Shown here: positions 10,835-20,111 of the stretch, in pieces
How positions within the stretch are numbered: position 1 is the first letter of the stretch
Layout of the letters: every line of letters starts with the position of its first letter
NCBI GenBank assembly: GCA_050949645.1
Contig: JBMNGC010000001.1
Coordinates: 1,798,001 to 1,862,000, forward strand
Length of the DNA: 64,000 bases
From: RUG369 sp050949645
GTDB taxonomy: Bacteria; Planctomycetota; Planctomycetia; Pirellulales; Thermoguttaceae
Direction: 5' to 3'
Made by a program: the position numbers and the translations under genes
The notes under the pieces: model-generated
Told to the model about the DNA's origin: nothing
The model's database searches: none
What the model saw: only the letters and a program-made list of their open reading frames with translations

Positions 10835-13060
10835 TCAATCCCTCGGTCGGGACGCGACTTCAGGGATCGACTCGGCGCGAAGAGGCGTCGTCAGGCCCGA
10901 TTTTTTCCTTTCCGCGGCGGCCTCTTTCTCAAGGAGCGCGTCGGTCCATCGCCGAATCTCGCGCTGAACTGGCTGGGACTGGTAAATCATCCAACAGCTG
11001 TTTTCGACGTCGAGCCAAATAGCGACGGACTCTTCGTTCCAAGAATCGGGCGCGACGGCGGCTTGCATCTCACTCGAGAGACTGAGCGCCTCTTCAAAAG
11101 TCTTGGGCGAATCGAGCGTCGAAAAACCGTGAATTTCGACCGTTTTGTACGCGTTCGCCTTATCGAGCGTCGTAATCAGAAGGAGTCTTTCGTCAAGTAT
11201 GACGTACGTCAGTTGCAACGGCGCCAGGAGATCGGAGAGAATTTGCTCCAGCGGCGCCGAGGCGAACCTTGCGCCGGTAAGGGAATCGCGTCCGACCCCG
11301 ACCGAGTTAAGAGCGGCGTCGTCCCAAAGGACGAGGAATTTGAATTTGTTTTCAAGCGTTTCGATCGCTTGCTGAAGAGAGACCGGCTTGAGTAAGTTGA
11401 AGGGAGTCCTTCTGGCAAGAGTCTCCCATCCGAGAGATTCAGGAATCAGCGTCTCGCCGACAATCTTGCTCCCGGAGTTGAGGCGGCGCAGAACGCGGAG
11501 TTGTTCCAACAGAGTTTCAACAAGTCTGCGCGAAAGGGAATCGTTCGCGACAACAAGCGTCGTTCCGTCGAGCGCTATCGTCCCCTTTCCTTCCTCGTCG
11601 TTCCAGCTCTGCGCGGGGGTCAGCGACGTTATGAATCGCACGAGCGCGTCGGGAGTAATTTTACCTGGCGCCTCGGGCGCTTCACCGGGCTCAATCTCGA
11701 CAAGGAAAGGCGCGACGTCCTCGAGGAGATCGGCGACCTCGAAACGTTCTTCGACATAGTCGGAGAGGTCGCTTCTTTGCGGTTCGATAACGACGCGGTC
11801 CGACTCTTGTCGCACGTTCCACTTAAGCATTTCCGCCGCTTGGGCAAGCGCGTCCTTGACGTCGACGTCGTCGAGTTTCAGATCAAGTTTCATATTGAGC
11901 GAAGGACGGAGCAGCGCGAAGCGGTCAAGATCGATTTCGAAAGGAACGCCGGAGAATTCAGAGAGCAGTCTGAGCGCGGCGGCGGGTGATTCAGGAAAGA
12001 CGATCGAACGAATGCGCAGCGCGAGTCGCTCGTCGACGTCGATTTCCCGGGGCTCGACCTTCAAGATCGGCAAAGAACTCTGCAACGAAACGTCGATCGT
12101 CGACGCAACGGCGCCGAGATCTTCTTCGGCGGTCGGGTCCTCTTCCTCGGGCTGATTCTTCTCTTCAAATTCAGCTTCGTCGAATTCGGTCGGAATCTCG
12201 TCCTCGTCGGGTTCCTCAATTTCCGTCTCTTCAAGCTCGAGGTCGTCTTCGACGATTTCCTCGTCGTCAGAGGCGTCGAAAGGATCGAGTCCTTCGTCCT
12301 CCCCGTCGATCGTAACGACGTCGTCTTCGGGCGCCAACGTCTCGTCGCCGGAAGGTTCAGCGTCGTCAGTATCAGTTTCGTCCTCGAAGTCCGCGCTCTC
12401 AGCGCCAGTATTTTCGAAAATATTGGCGTTGTCGCCGAAGCCAAATCCATCAACGTCGACGCCGCCGGAATCAAGAGAGAGGGCCTCCTCCTGAAATAAG
12501 GACGCGTGCTCGTCTTGTGCGTCGGGAACGTCGGGGTCGAGCGTCGCCTCTTCAGGCGCGTCAGGTTCACGAGCGATCTCTTCGTCGACGACTGACGTCC
12601 GAAGTTCGGCGTCAGGCTTATTGTCGGGGGTCGGACGATAAGTTCGAAGGATTCCGAAAAAGAGCGCCGCGCCGATCACGCACACCGCCCCGCTTGCGAA
12701 GAGAAAAAGCTTCGCGTTGAATTTCCGCACGGGCGATCCGAGATTGGCAAATTCCTCAGACGCGAGGACGTCTCTCTGCTCGCTCGGCGATTCGCGACGT
12801 TCCTGCGCTGCGCCAGGTTCTTCTTGTTGGCTCCGCTCACGGGCGTCGAGCGACGCCGCGTCCGGCTCCTGCTCTTTCGGCGAGTCTTGAGATTCGGCGT
12901 CCGCGGATTTGTCGTCTTCGACGACTTGTTCGGGGGGCGCTATCATCATCATGCCGCCGCATTTGGGGCACGCGACAATCTGACCGACAAGTTCGGGGTC
13001 CGTCACTTCAAAGAGCGTCTCGCAAGAGGGGCAGCTGACCTGAAAATTGTTTTCCTTCAT
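10835..13060 (-). CDS. Zinc-ribbon, single-pass membrane protein with STN-like domain
   Basis: 741 residues in four parts. An N-terminal zinc ribbon (CPSCETLF, then VACPKCGG, residues about 9-37); a charged linker; one membrane helix (LFLFASGAVCVIGAALFFGIL, about 118-138); a very acidic stretch (about 150-330); and C-terminal domains. In the latter, LLSEFSGVPFEIDLDRF followed by LDLKLDDVDVKDALAQAAEML has the pattern of the secretin/TonB short N-terminal domain, with a possible second copy near residue 560. This implies a cytoplasmic zinc ribbon and an envelope-side STN-type module. A bridge between cytoplasm and envelope is inference. It precedes the anti-sigma-like gene. Confidence 0.65.
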   Translation of the reverse strand: MKENNFQVSCPSCETLFEVTDPELVGQIVACPKCGGMMMIAPPEQVVEDDKSADAESQDSPKEQEPDAASLDARERSQQEEPGAAQERRESPSEQRDVLASEEFANLGSPVRKFNAKLFLFASGAVCVIGAALFFGILRTYRPTPDNKPDAELRTSVVDEEIAREPDAPEEATLDPDVPDAQDEHASLFQEEALSLDSGGVDVDGFGFGDNANIFENTGAESADFEDETDTDDAEPSGDETLAPEDDVVTIDGEDEGLDPFDASDDEEIVEDDLELEETEIEEPDEDEIPTEFDEAEFEEKNQPEEEDPTAEEDLGAVASTIDVSLQSSLPILKVEPREIDVDERLALRIRSIVFPESPAAALRLLSEFSGVPFEIDLDRFALLRPSLNMKLDLKLDDVDVKDALAQAAEMLKWNVRQESDRVVIEPQRSDLSDYVEERFEVADLLEDVAPFLVEIEPGEAPEAPGKITPDALVRFITSLTPAQSWNDEEGKGTIALDGTTLVVANDSLSRRLVETLLEQLRVLRRLNSGSKIVGETLIPESLGWETLARRTPFNLLKPVSLQQAIETLENKFKFLVLWDDAALNSVGVGRDSLTGARFASAPLEQILSDLLAPLQLTYVILDERLLLITTLDKANAYKTVEIHGFSTLDSPKTFEEALSLSSEMQAAVAPDSWNEESVAIWLDVENSCWMIYQSQPVQREIRRWTDALLEKEAAAERKKSGLTTPLRAESIPEVASRPRD

Positions 13061-13213
13061 TGTCGACGCTTCCTGAAAAGCAGGGCGTAAAACGCCGGGG
13101 TATAACGCAAGACGTCCCGATGAGTCGTTGAAACGCGTTCGGGCTCTTATTTATTGGATAATATTCGTAAAATAGGCGCACAACGCTCGACAAAGAGCCG
13201 CCTGCATGTATAT

Positions 13214-13242
13214 TTTACTATCGACAGGCTGCCTTGTAAAAT
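13214..13242 (+). promoter_or_regulatory. Predicted hisD promoter TTTACT-17-TAAAAT
   Basis: TTTACT (13214-13219), 17 bases, TAAAAT (13237-13242), about 80 bases before the hisD start. Confidence 0.45.
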
Positions 13243-13322
13243 ACGGTAAAAAAGAAAAGACGCGTCGAAACTTACCAGTTCCGAAACGCGCGCTCCGTTG
13301 CGGAGGTAAGAAAGGGTTAAAA

Positions 13323-14687
13323 ATGAGTGAAGACGCGCTTCAGATTGACTGGATTGACGCGCGAAAAGACGACGTCGGGGCAAAGATTGACGCTTTGCGA
13401 AAAAAGCTCAGCCTTAAGGGCAATATCGTGAGCGAGGCGGGTAAACGCCGCACGATTGAAACCTTCGGCGCGCCTCTCACGCCGCAGGAAGTCGTTGAGA
13501 AAATTTGCAACGACGTCGCCGAAAAAGGACTTCCCGCGCTCCTCGATTATTCGGCGCGAATCGACCATGCCGCGCTCTCCGCCGACGAGCTGCGCGTCCC
13601 TCAGGCCGACCTCGATAAGGCGCTTGACGAGGTGGAGCCCGAGTTCCTGGAATCCGTCGATCGCGTCCGCGATAACGTCGCGACGTTCCAAGAAGCGATT
13701 CTCCTCAAATCGGTTCGAGTCGAGCGCGAAAACGGATGGCTCGGACAGCGTTATCTTCCCCTGCGACGCGTCGGAGTCTGCGTCCCGGGTGGCGCCGCCG
13801 CGTACCCCTCCTCGGTCTTGATGACCGTCGTGCCCGCGCAAGTCGCCGGCGTTGAGGAGATCGCCGTCATGGCGCCGCCGACTCCAAACGGTTCGTACAA
13901 TAAATACTTGCTCGCGACGTGCGCGCGAGTCGGCGTTAACGAGGTCTACCGGATGGGCGGCGCGCAGGGCGTCGCCGCGTTTGCGTACGGAGTCGATGGA
14001 ATTCCGCGCGTCGACAAGATTGTCGGACCGGGCAATATGTTCGTTGCGCTCGCCAAGAAAACGGTCTACGGAAACGTCGATATCGATTCGATCGCGGGGC
14101 CAAGCGAAGTGGTCGTGATCGTCGACGATTCAACGCGCGCAGACTTCGCCGCATATGATATCCTTGCGCAGGCTGAACACGCGCCGGGCTCAAGCATCCT
14201 TATAGGATGGGATGAAGCGACGCTCCGCAACGCGCTCAAAAAGATCGCCGAAACGCTCGACAAAATCGATCGCGGCGAGCTCGCGCGACAGGCGCTCGCA
14301 AACTTTGGCGCCGTTATCCTCGTAGAAAACCAGGACGACGCGTGTTATTGGACCAATCTCATCGCGCCGGAACACCTTCATATTTCCACGCGCAACGCCG
14401 AAGAACTTGCCGACAAGATTTCTTGCGCGGGCGCAATATTTCTTGGCAACTACACGCCCGTCGCGCTCGGCGACTATGCCGCCGGACCCTCGCACGTCCT
14501 CCCGACGAGCGGCTCGGCGCGATTTGCGAGCGGTCTTACCTGCAACTCCTTCCTCCGTAGCTCAAGTCTTCTTAGCTTTACGCAGGAAGGACTCGATCGC
14601 CTTGCGGACGACGTCGTTCGAATCGCGACAATCGAGGGGCTCACCGCGCATCGCGACAGCGTCGAGGTCCGTCGCTCGAACAGGTAA
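13323..14687 (+). CDS. hisD: Histidinol dehydrogenase
   Basis: 454 residues, the usual length. It catalyses the last two steps of histidine synthesis (L-histidinol to L-histidine, NAD- and zinc-dependent, cytoplasmic). Family landmarks are GPGNMFVALAKKTVYG, IDSIAGPSEVVV, ILAQAEHAPGS, NLIAPEHLHI and YAAGPSHVLPTSGSARFASG. The start at 13323 follows AGAAAGGG; a longer frame opening at 13206 has no support. No other his genes are nearby, so the pathway genes are scattered. The DUF1080 gene follows at 52 bases. Confidence 0.95.
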   Translation: MSEDALQIDWIDARKDDVGAKIDALRKKLSLKGNIVSEAGKRRTIETFGAPLTPQEVVEKICNDVAEKGLPALLDYSARIDHAALSADELRVPQADLDKALDEVEPEFLESVDRVRDNVATFQEAILLKSVRVERENGWLGQRYLPLRRVGVCVPGGAAAYPSSVLMTVVPAQVAGVEEIAVMAPPTPNGSYNKYLLATCARVGVNEVYRMGGAQGVAAFAYGVDGIPRVDKIVGPGNMFVALAKKTVYGNVDIDSIAGPSEVVVIVDDSTRADFAAYDILAQAEHAPGSSILIGWDEATLRNALKKIAETLDKIDRGELARQALANFGAVILVENQDDACYWTNLIAPEHLHISTRNAEELADKISCAGAIFLGNYTPVALGDYAAGPSHVLPTSGSARFASGLTCNSFLRSSSLLSFTQEGLDRLADDVVRIATIEGLTAHRDSVEVRRSNR

Positions 14688-14739
14688 TCGCGACCGAAAC
14701 GATCCTTGCTTCACCTTCCCTTTATGAGGAAATTACGTC

Positions 14740-15543
14740 ATGAAAAAGCGCAGTTTTACCACCTTATTCTTAGCTCTGGGGTTCGCCGTCGCAACGTTTG
14801 CGAGCGCTGCTCTTTACGCCAACGATCTTGTCGTGCCCAAAAATGAAAACGAGTCCTACGGGTACTCCGACTCTCCTCAGCAGCCGTGGAGCGAATATCG
14901 CGTTCACGATCCGAGCCGTCCTATCCCCAAGAAGCTCAACCCGACGCCTCCGACTTACTTCCAGCCCGCGCCCCCCGACGCGACCGTCCTCTTCGACGGG
15001 ACGAATATCGACGCCTGGCGTCCCACCGAATGGAAGCTCGTGGACGGTACGATCGAATGCACCTCCGGCGCTTTCGCCACGAAAGAGAACTTCGGCGCCT
15101 TCCAACTCCACCTCGAATGGCTCTCCCCCGCGAATTTTGAGGGCGACTGGGGTAATCAAGGTAACAACGGCGTCGTGCTCCTCGGCGCCTACGAAATTCA
15201 GATCTTTGATTCCTTCAAAGTGAACAACTACCCCGACGGCGCCTGCGGCTCCGTCTATGGTCAGACTCCGCCCCTCGTCAACGCCTGCACGCCTGCGGGA
15301 CACTGGCAAACCTACGATATTTTCTTTACGCCCGCGAAATTTGACGGCGACGAACTGATCGCTTCGCCGCGCGTGACCGTCGTCCAGAATGGAATCATGG
15401 TCCAGAACAACACGGAAATCTATGGTTCGACCAGTCATTTCAATCTCCCCGGCCCCAATCCGAAGGGCAAGGGTCCGATCGTCCTGAGCGGCCACGGATG
15501 TCCCGTCCGTTTCCGCAACATCTGGATTCGTTCCTTCGACTGA
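14740..15543 (+). CDS. Secreted DUF1080 (3-keto-disaccharide hydrolase-type) protein
   Basis: 267 residues with a signal peptide (MKKRSFTTLFLALGFAVATF, then ASAALYA), so exported. The mature part is a single DUF1080 concanavalin-like sandwich: ATVLFDGTNIDAWRPTEWKLV, then FQLHLEWLSP, NNGVVLLGAYEIQIFDSF, and a C-terminal VRFRNIWIRSFD. Some family members hydrolyse 3-keto-glucosides, and the family is greatly expanded in planctomycetes. The start follows GAGGA. A terminator follows at 15577-15610. Whether it shares a transcript with hisD cannot be told. Confidence 0.9.
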   Translation: MKKRSFTTLFLALGFAVATFASAALYANDLVVPKNENESYGYSDSPQQPWSEYRVHDPSRPIPKKLNPTPPTYFQPAPPDATVLFDGTNIDAWRPTEWKLVDGTIECTSGAFATKENFGAFQLHLEWLSPANFEGDWGNQGNNGVVLLGAYEIQIFDSFKVNNYPDGACGSVYGQTPPLVNACTPAGHWQTYDIFFTPAKFDGDELIASPRVTVVQNGIMVQNNTEIYGSTSHFNLPGPNPKGKGPIVLSGHGCPVRFRNIWIRSFD

Positions 15544-15576
15544 GCTAAAGAGCCTGTCTCCCAGAATCAACGAACA

Positions 15577-15610
15577 AAAAGCGCTGTTTCAGGTCAGAAC
15601 GGCGCTTTTA
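15577..15610 (+). terminator. Intrinsic terminator after the DUF1080 gene
   Basis: An imperfect stem AAAGCGCTGTT/GAACGGCGCTTT followed by T-rich sequence. Confidence 0.6.
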
Positions 15611-15698
15611 TCATTTACAGCGAAAGACGCGCCTCGAAATTGTCGCAAAGGCATTTGCGCAAGCCTGGCGACGCGAGACCTTTAAAGCAGAGGTATTC

Positions 15699-16499
15699 AT
15701 GAGCTCCGACAAGACGCTCTCCGAAATTTCAGAGGGTCCCATCCCACGGCATGTCGCCATCGTCATGGACGGCAACGGCCGCTGGGCCCAACAACGAGGT
15801 CTCCCGAGACCCCTCGGGCACGCTAAAGGCGCTGAGATTCTCGAAGAAATCGTAAAAACGACAATTCGCCTCGGAATCAAAAGACTCACGCTCTACTGTT
15901 TCTCAAATGAGAATTGGAAACGTCCTCAGAGCGAACTCGAGGCGCTCATGGCGCTCCTTAAGAAGTACATGGTCGAGCAGCGTCCGAGGTTCATGGAAGA
16001 AGGGATCCGCGTGCGCGTTCTCGGTCGACGCGATCGGCTCCCGGACGACGCACTCCGCGAGATCGACGAGACGGTCAAACTCACCGAATCGAACGACGTC
16101 TTTACCCTCGCGCTTGCCATTAACTACGGAGCGCGTCAGGAGATCGTCGACGCGGTTCGCAACCTTGTCCGCGACCTTTCCGACCTGAAAAAAAGAGAAG
16201 CCGCGATGCGGCGCTCGAACGTTGATTCCGTCGAAAAACTCGTGACGGAAAATGCGATCGCCCAACGTCTCTACGATGGCGACGCGCCCGACCCCGATTT
16301 GTTTATCCGGACCGGCGGCGAACAGCGTTTGAGCAACTATTTGCTGTGGCAGCTGAGCTACGCGGAGCTCTGGTTCACCGACGTTCTTTGGCCCGATTTC
16401 ACGCCCGAACTCTTCGAGGAAGCGATACGCGCGTTCCAGAGTCGTCACCGCCGTTTTGGAGGCCTCGACAAGGAGTCGCCTTCTCCCAAACCCCGATAG
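15699..16499 (+). CDS. uppS: Undecaprenyl diphosphate synthase
   Basis: 266 residues. It condenses farnesyl diphosphate with isopentenyl diphosphates to make the C55 carrier lipid for peptidoglycan and surface glycans. Landmarks of the cis-prenyltransferase family are VAIVMDGNGRWA with the catalytic Asp, GHAKG, LTLYCFSNENWKRP, DLFIRTGGEQRLSNYLLWQ and a C-terminal RRFGG. It starts at an ATG behind AGAGG. It stands alone; cdsA and dxr, its common neighbours, are absent. Confidence 0.95.
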   Translation: MSSDKTLSEISEGPIPRHVAIVMDGNGRWAQQRGLPRPLGHAKGAEILEEIVKTTIRLGIKRLTLYCFSNENWKRPQSELEALMALLKKYMVEQRPRFMEEGIRVRVLGRRDRLPDDALREIDETVKLTESNDVFTLALAINYGARQEIVDAVRNLVRDLSDLKKREAAMRRSNVDSVEKLVTENAIAQRLYDGDAPDPDLFIRTGGEQRLSNYLLWQLSYAELWFTDVLWPDFTPELFEEAIRAFQSRHRRFGGLDKESPSPKPR

Positions 16500-16652
16500 C
16501 CGCCGGACCGGTTCGTCAGCTTCCACGGCGTCGTTGCCCTACTCCCCTCGTTCGGTATAATAGGCGCTGTCGCGTCGACGCTTTTATAGGACACTCCTGA
16601 AATAACGGCGTCGGCTGACGCGGTCGACGCGCCGTTGCATGGAAATAAATCA

Positions 16653-17402
16653 ATGAATATACGCGCTATCACATCTCTTTTGCTCCTCGCGACGCTAGCG
16701 TTCCTTGGATGTAAGCCCGACAACTCGAAGGAGCGCGCGCCCGTCGAAGAACGCGTTATCACAATCGCGCCGACTGATAAATCTATCGTCGTTTATTTTT
16801 CGCGCGCCGGCGAGCAGATGGACGTTGGATTTATTGTGGAAGGCAACACGTCGATCGTCGCTAGAAACATTGCGAACAAGGTTGGCGCCGACCTCTTCGA
16901 AGTCAAGCCCAAGGTCGATAAATACAACCTGAGCTACAGACAACTTTCAGACCTTGCCAAAAAAGAGCAGGATGTAAACGCCAGGCCCGAGTACCTCGAA
17001 CCTGGTCCCGATCTATCGCAATATGACGTTATTTTCTTCGGAGCGCCCGTCTGGTGGAGCGATTGGCCGATGATCATGTATACCTTCTTCGAGGCCAACG
17101 AGCTCCAAGGTAAAAAACTTATCCCCTTCAGCACGCATGCGGGAGGCGCGCTGTCGGGCTTTGATCGCAAACTCTCGCGATACTATCCATACTGCGATAT
17201 TCTCAGAGGGCACGGTTTTCTGGGCGAGACAGCGCAAAACAACCCCACATGGCTCGATAGGGAAATCAACGATTGGCTCAAAGTGATTGGTTTTGAAATC
17301 AAACCAGAAACGGAGAACGCCGCTGAATCGACCTCCGAAGAGCTCGACGTCGACGACTCCGTCGAGTCGCCGTCGCCTGACGCAGGAGCGAATTCTCAAT
17401 GA
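16653..17402 (+). CDS. Flavodoxin-like lipoprotein
   Basis: 249 residues from the ATG at 16653. The N-terminus is a lipoprotein signal with the lipobox LAFLGC (Cys about residue 17), so the protein is membrane-anchored on the outer face of the inner membrane or beyond. The body is a flavodoxin-family fold: SIVVYFSRAGEQ for the FMN phosphate loop (an atypical loop, lacking TGNT), then YDVIFFGAPVWWSDWPMIMYTF and LIPFSTHAGGALSGF. This resembles the flavodoxin_4 type seen in Bacteroidetes and Clostridia. Its last bases overlap the start of the methyltransferase gene (ATGA). An exported flavodoxin is unusual, and its electron partner is not visible. Confidence 0.8.
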   Translation: MNIRAITSLLLLATLAFLGCKPDNSKERAPVEERVITIAPTDKSIVVYFSRAGEQMDVGFIVEGNTSIVARNIANKVGADLFEVKPKVDKYNLSYRQLSDLAKKEQDVNARPEYLEPGPDLSQYDVIFFGAPVWWSDWPMIMYTFFEANELQGKKLIPFSTHAGGALSGFDRKLSRYYPYCDILRGHGFLGETAQNNPTWLDREINDWLKVIGFEIKPETENAAESTSEELDVDDSVESPSPDAGANSQ

Positions 17403-18361
17403 CAGTCATGCCGACGCCGTCCCAATTCAAATTGTCGCAACCTAAACGTTCACGCACGTTAAGAACGGTCGACCTGTTCGCAGGATGCGGCGGTCTTTCG
17501 TTGGGATTCCAGAACGAGGGCTTCGACGTCGTCGCCGCCTTCGATTCCTGGGACGCCGCCGCAAACTGCTATCGGCTCAATTTTAACCATCCGATTTTTC
17601 AGACGGATCTCTCCGACTTCGACCTCGCGCTCAAAGCGATTAAACCATTTCAGCCCGAGGTCGTCGTCGGCGGTCCCCCGTGTCAGGATTTTTCCCATGC
17701 GGGCAAACGAATTGAGGATGCGCGCGCCAATCTAACGAACAGCTTCGCCATGCTCGTCGCCGCGCTTCAACCGACGTGTTTCGTTATGGAGAACGTCGAC
17801 CGCGCGCGCAAGAGCGCCACCTACGTCAAAGCGCGTAAAATCTTCAAAAAAGCGGGCTACGGTCTCACGGAAGTCGTGCTCGACGCGAGCCTTTGCGGGA
17901 CCCCGCAGAAAAGAAGGCGGTTCATTTGCTTCGGCATGCTCGGTAAAAAAGACAAGTTCGCTTTGGAGCTCATTGAGAGTAATCTCGCGTCCAAACCGAC
18001 GACTCTGCGCGAATACTTTGGAGACGCGCTCGATTTTGAATTCTACTACCGCCATCCCAGGAACTACTCGCGACGCGCCGTTTTCTCAATCGACGAGCCC
18101 GCGCCGACAATGCGCGGCGTGAATCGTCCGGTTCCCGACGGATACAAAGGGCATCCCAGCGACGCGTGCCCTGTCTCGAAATCGCTTCACGTTTTGACCT
18201 TCCGCGAACGTTCCCTGATCCAGACTTTCCCCGAGAATTTTCAGTGGGTCGGCAACAAGACGGAGATCGAACAGATGATCGGCAACGCCGTTCCGGTCAA
18301 CCTTGCGCGTTTTGTCGCCCGTTGCGTAAAAGCGACGCTTGGAGAAAAGAGCGGCGATTAA
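17399..18361 (+). CDS. DNA (cytosine-5)-methyltransferase
   Basis: 320 residues, on the short side for the family. It should transfer methyl from S-adenosylmethionine to C5 of cytosine. The ordered motifs are visible: I VDLFAGCGGLSLGF, IV GGPPCQDFS with the catalytic Cys, VI FVMENVDRA, VIII QKRRRFICFG and X IGNAVPVNLARFV. The target recognition region between VIII and X is compact. No restriction endonuclease, Vsr or specificity gene is adjacent, so it looks solitary. It overlaps the flavodoxin gene by 4 bases. Target sequence unknown. Confidence 0.93.
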   Translation: MTVMPTPSQFKLSQPKRSRTLRTVDLFAGCGGLSLGFQNEGFDVVAAFDSWDAAANCYRLNFNHPIFQTDLSDFDLALKAIKPFQPEVVVGGPPCQDFSHAGKRIEDARANLTNSFAMLVAALQPTCFVMENVDRARKSATYVKARKIFKKAGYGLTEVVLDASLCGTPQKRRRFICFGMLGKKDKFALELIESNLASKPTTLREYFGDALDFEFYYRHPRNYSRRAVFSIDEPAPTMRGVNRPVPDGYKGHPSDACPVSKSLHVLTFRERSLIQTFPENFQWVGNKTEIEQMIGNAVPVNLARFVARCVKATLGEKSGD

Positions 18362-18506
18362 CGAGTCGTCGCCGCGTTACGACGGCGCCATTCCAAATCG
18401 ATCAGCGCTTCGCCTCCGTCATCGCCGACCCTTGGCGTGAACGCGCGCGTCCCGCCGGACCTCGCGCTTTCTCGTTTTATACTTCACCCCCCAAGGATTG
18501 AACGCC

Positions 18507-19742
18507 ATGATCTCCAAACGCGCTTGCCTCTCGTCCATTCTATTATTGTCACTCGTCGCGCTGTCGACGCGCCACGTCGACGCCGCCAAGCCCGAAATCG
18601 ACTGCTCGTCGATCCGAGGAGTCTGTTACTTCTGCGAAGACGAAACCCAGGCTCGCCGCGAGCTCGGCTACGGTAAACGCGTCTTCCTCAACGCGACGCG
18701 CTTCTGGACCTCGCAAAGTCGGTATGAGCAAGAGGGCGACGCCTATATTCAGAGCATCGTCAAGTTCGTCCGCGTCTGCCATGAAAACGGCTACAAATGC
18801 ATGCCGATCCTCTTCAACGGCAACATGCTCGCCCCCTCGACGATCGAGCCCGACGCCTACCCGAAAGCCGACGCGTTCGCCACGGCGCTCGTCAACGCGC
18901 TTAAAGACGAACCGGGGCTCCTCATGTTCGATATCATGAACGAACCTCTCTGCAGTCCGTACATATACCAATCTCCGAAGGAAGAGCGAGAGGCGCGTGA
19001 GGAAAAAATCTGGTCCTTCCTCCGCCGTGAGATTGAACTTGTTCAAAAGCTTGCGCCCGACTGCCTCGTGACCGTCGGCTACACGACGGCGTGGGAAATC
19101 GAAGAATCGACCGCCAAGATGTGCGACGTCCTCTCATTCCATGACTACAGCGACACGCGCGCAAAAATTGGCGCGAATTTCGAACTCGCTAAAGAGTGGG
19201 GACAAAGGCTTGGCAAGCAGGTCATGAACACGGAGACGGGCTGTCTTGCGCGCGCTAACCCTTACGAAATGGCGCTCCAATATTGCAATGAAAATAATAT
19301 GGGTTGGTTCGTCTTTGAGCTCATGATCCATGGGCGTTGCATCGACGAACATGGCGTCTTTTACGCGGACGGCACGATCCGCGACGCCGGAACCATCGCG
19401 GCGATGTTCGGATGTTACCGCAACAGGGATCTCAAGACGATTGTCCCCACGAACCCGAACCGTGAAGGAAAAGTCGATCACGCGCTGACCCTTCTGCGCA
19501 ACGCGCTCAAAGAATACACGAGCGACGCGTTCGATTATCGTCGAAGCGACAAAGGGGCGCTGCTGGACGCTTGCGAGGTGGCCGCCAACCTTCTTGAGGC
19601 TTGCGAGCTCGTCCCGATGAGCGAGCTGCCGACCGCGCATATCGAGGCGTTCCGCAACGATCCGAACGCCGATCTTTGGGAGATCAGAAAATTCGCCTAC
19701 GCGCTCGCTAAACGACTCCAAGAGGTCGCGCAGATCTTCTGA
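18507..19742 (+). CDS. Secreted GH5-like glycoside hydrolase
   Basis: 411 residues from the ATG at 18507 (AAGGA lies 9 bases before it). A signal peptide (MISKRACLSSILLLSLVALS, then cleavage after HVDA) sends it out of the cytoplasm. The body is a clan GH-A TIM barrel: LLMFDIMNEPLCSP holds the Asn-Glu-Pro acid/base, LSFHDYSD the next conserved strand, and VMNTETGCLARANP the likely nucleophile Glu. GH5 cellulase- or mannanase-like is the best guess; substrate unknown. A C-terminal helical segment (about residues 320-411) lies beyond the barrel. Confidence 0.8.
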   Translation: MISKRACLSSILLLSLVALSTRHVDAAKPEIDCSSIRGVCYFCEDETQARRELGYGKRVFLNATRFWTSQSRYEQEGDAYIQSIVKFVRVCHENGYKCMPILFNGNMLAPSTIEPDAYPKADAFATALVNALKDEPGLLMFDIMNEPLCSPYIYQSPKEEREAREEKIWSFLRREIELVQKLAPDCLVTVGYTTAWEIEESTAKMCDVLSFHDYSDTRAKIGANFELAKEWGQRLGKQVMNTETGCLARANPYEMALQYCNENNMGWFVFELMIHGRCIDEHGVFYADGTIRDAGTIAAMFGCYRNRDLKTIVPTNPNREGKVDHALTLLRNALKEYTSDAFDYRRSDKGALLDACEVAANLLEACELVPMSELPTAHIEAFRNDPNADLWEIRKFAYALAKRLQEVAQIF

Positions 19743-19850
19743 TAAACCTTTACGCGGCAGCGTTCCAATTGTCTTGAAATTCGAGCCGCAGCGGCGACGC
19801 CAGAAAGGAAAGGCAACGCGCGCGAACGACGCGTGCGGAAGAGAAAGGGC

Positions 19851-19902
19851 AAAAAAAAAGCTGCCGAACAATCGATTCTCCAACGAGAACCGCGCCAGGC
19901 AG
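19851..19902 (-). terminator. Terminator of tRNA-Lys
   Basis: On the minus strand an outer CTGCC/GGCAG and an inner GGTTCTC/GAGAATC stem are followed by nine T residues, downstream of the tRNA. Confidence 0.65.
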
Positions 19903-19915
19903 GTTATTGAAGAAG

Positions 19916-19988
<73 letters not shown>

Positions 19989-20111
19989 CCGCTTCAAGCT
20001 TATCAACTCAAAGACGCAGCTATTCTAGGTTCATTTCCGAAATCGTCTAGGGGAGATATTAAATTTTCCTTAAAAAATCCGACTCGTCCGCGCTCGGCGC
20101 CGACGTCGCGA

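Noticed and set aside
19134..19883. Long antisense frame over the GH5-like gene
   Set aside because: It mirrors a strongly coding plus-strand gene with a signal peptide and catalytic motifs; it has no motif of its own.
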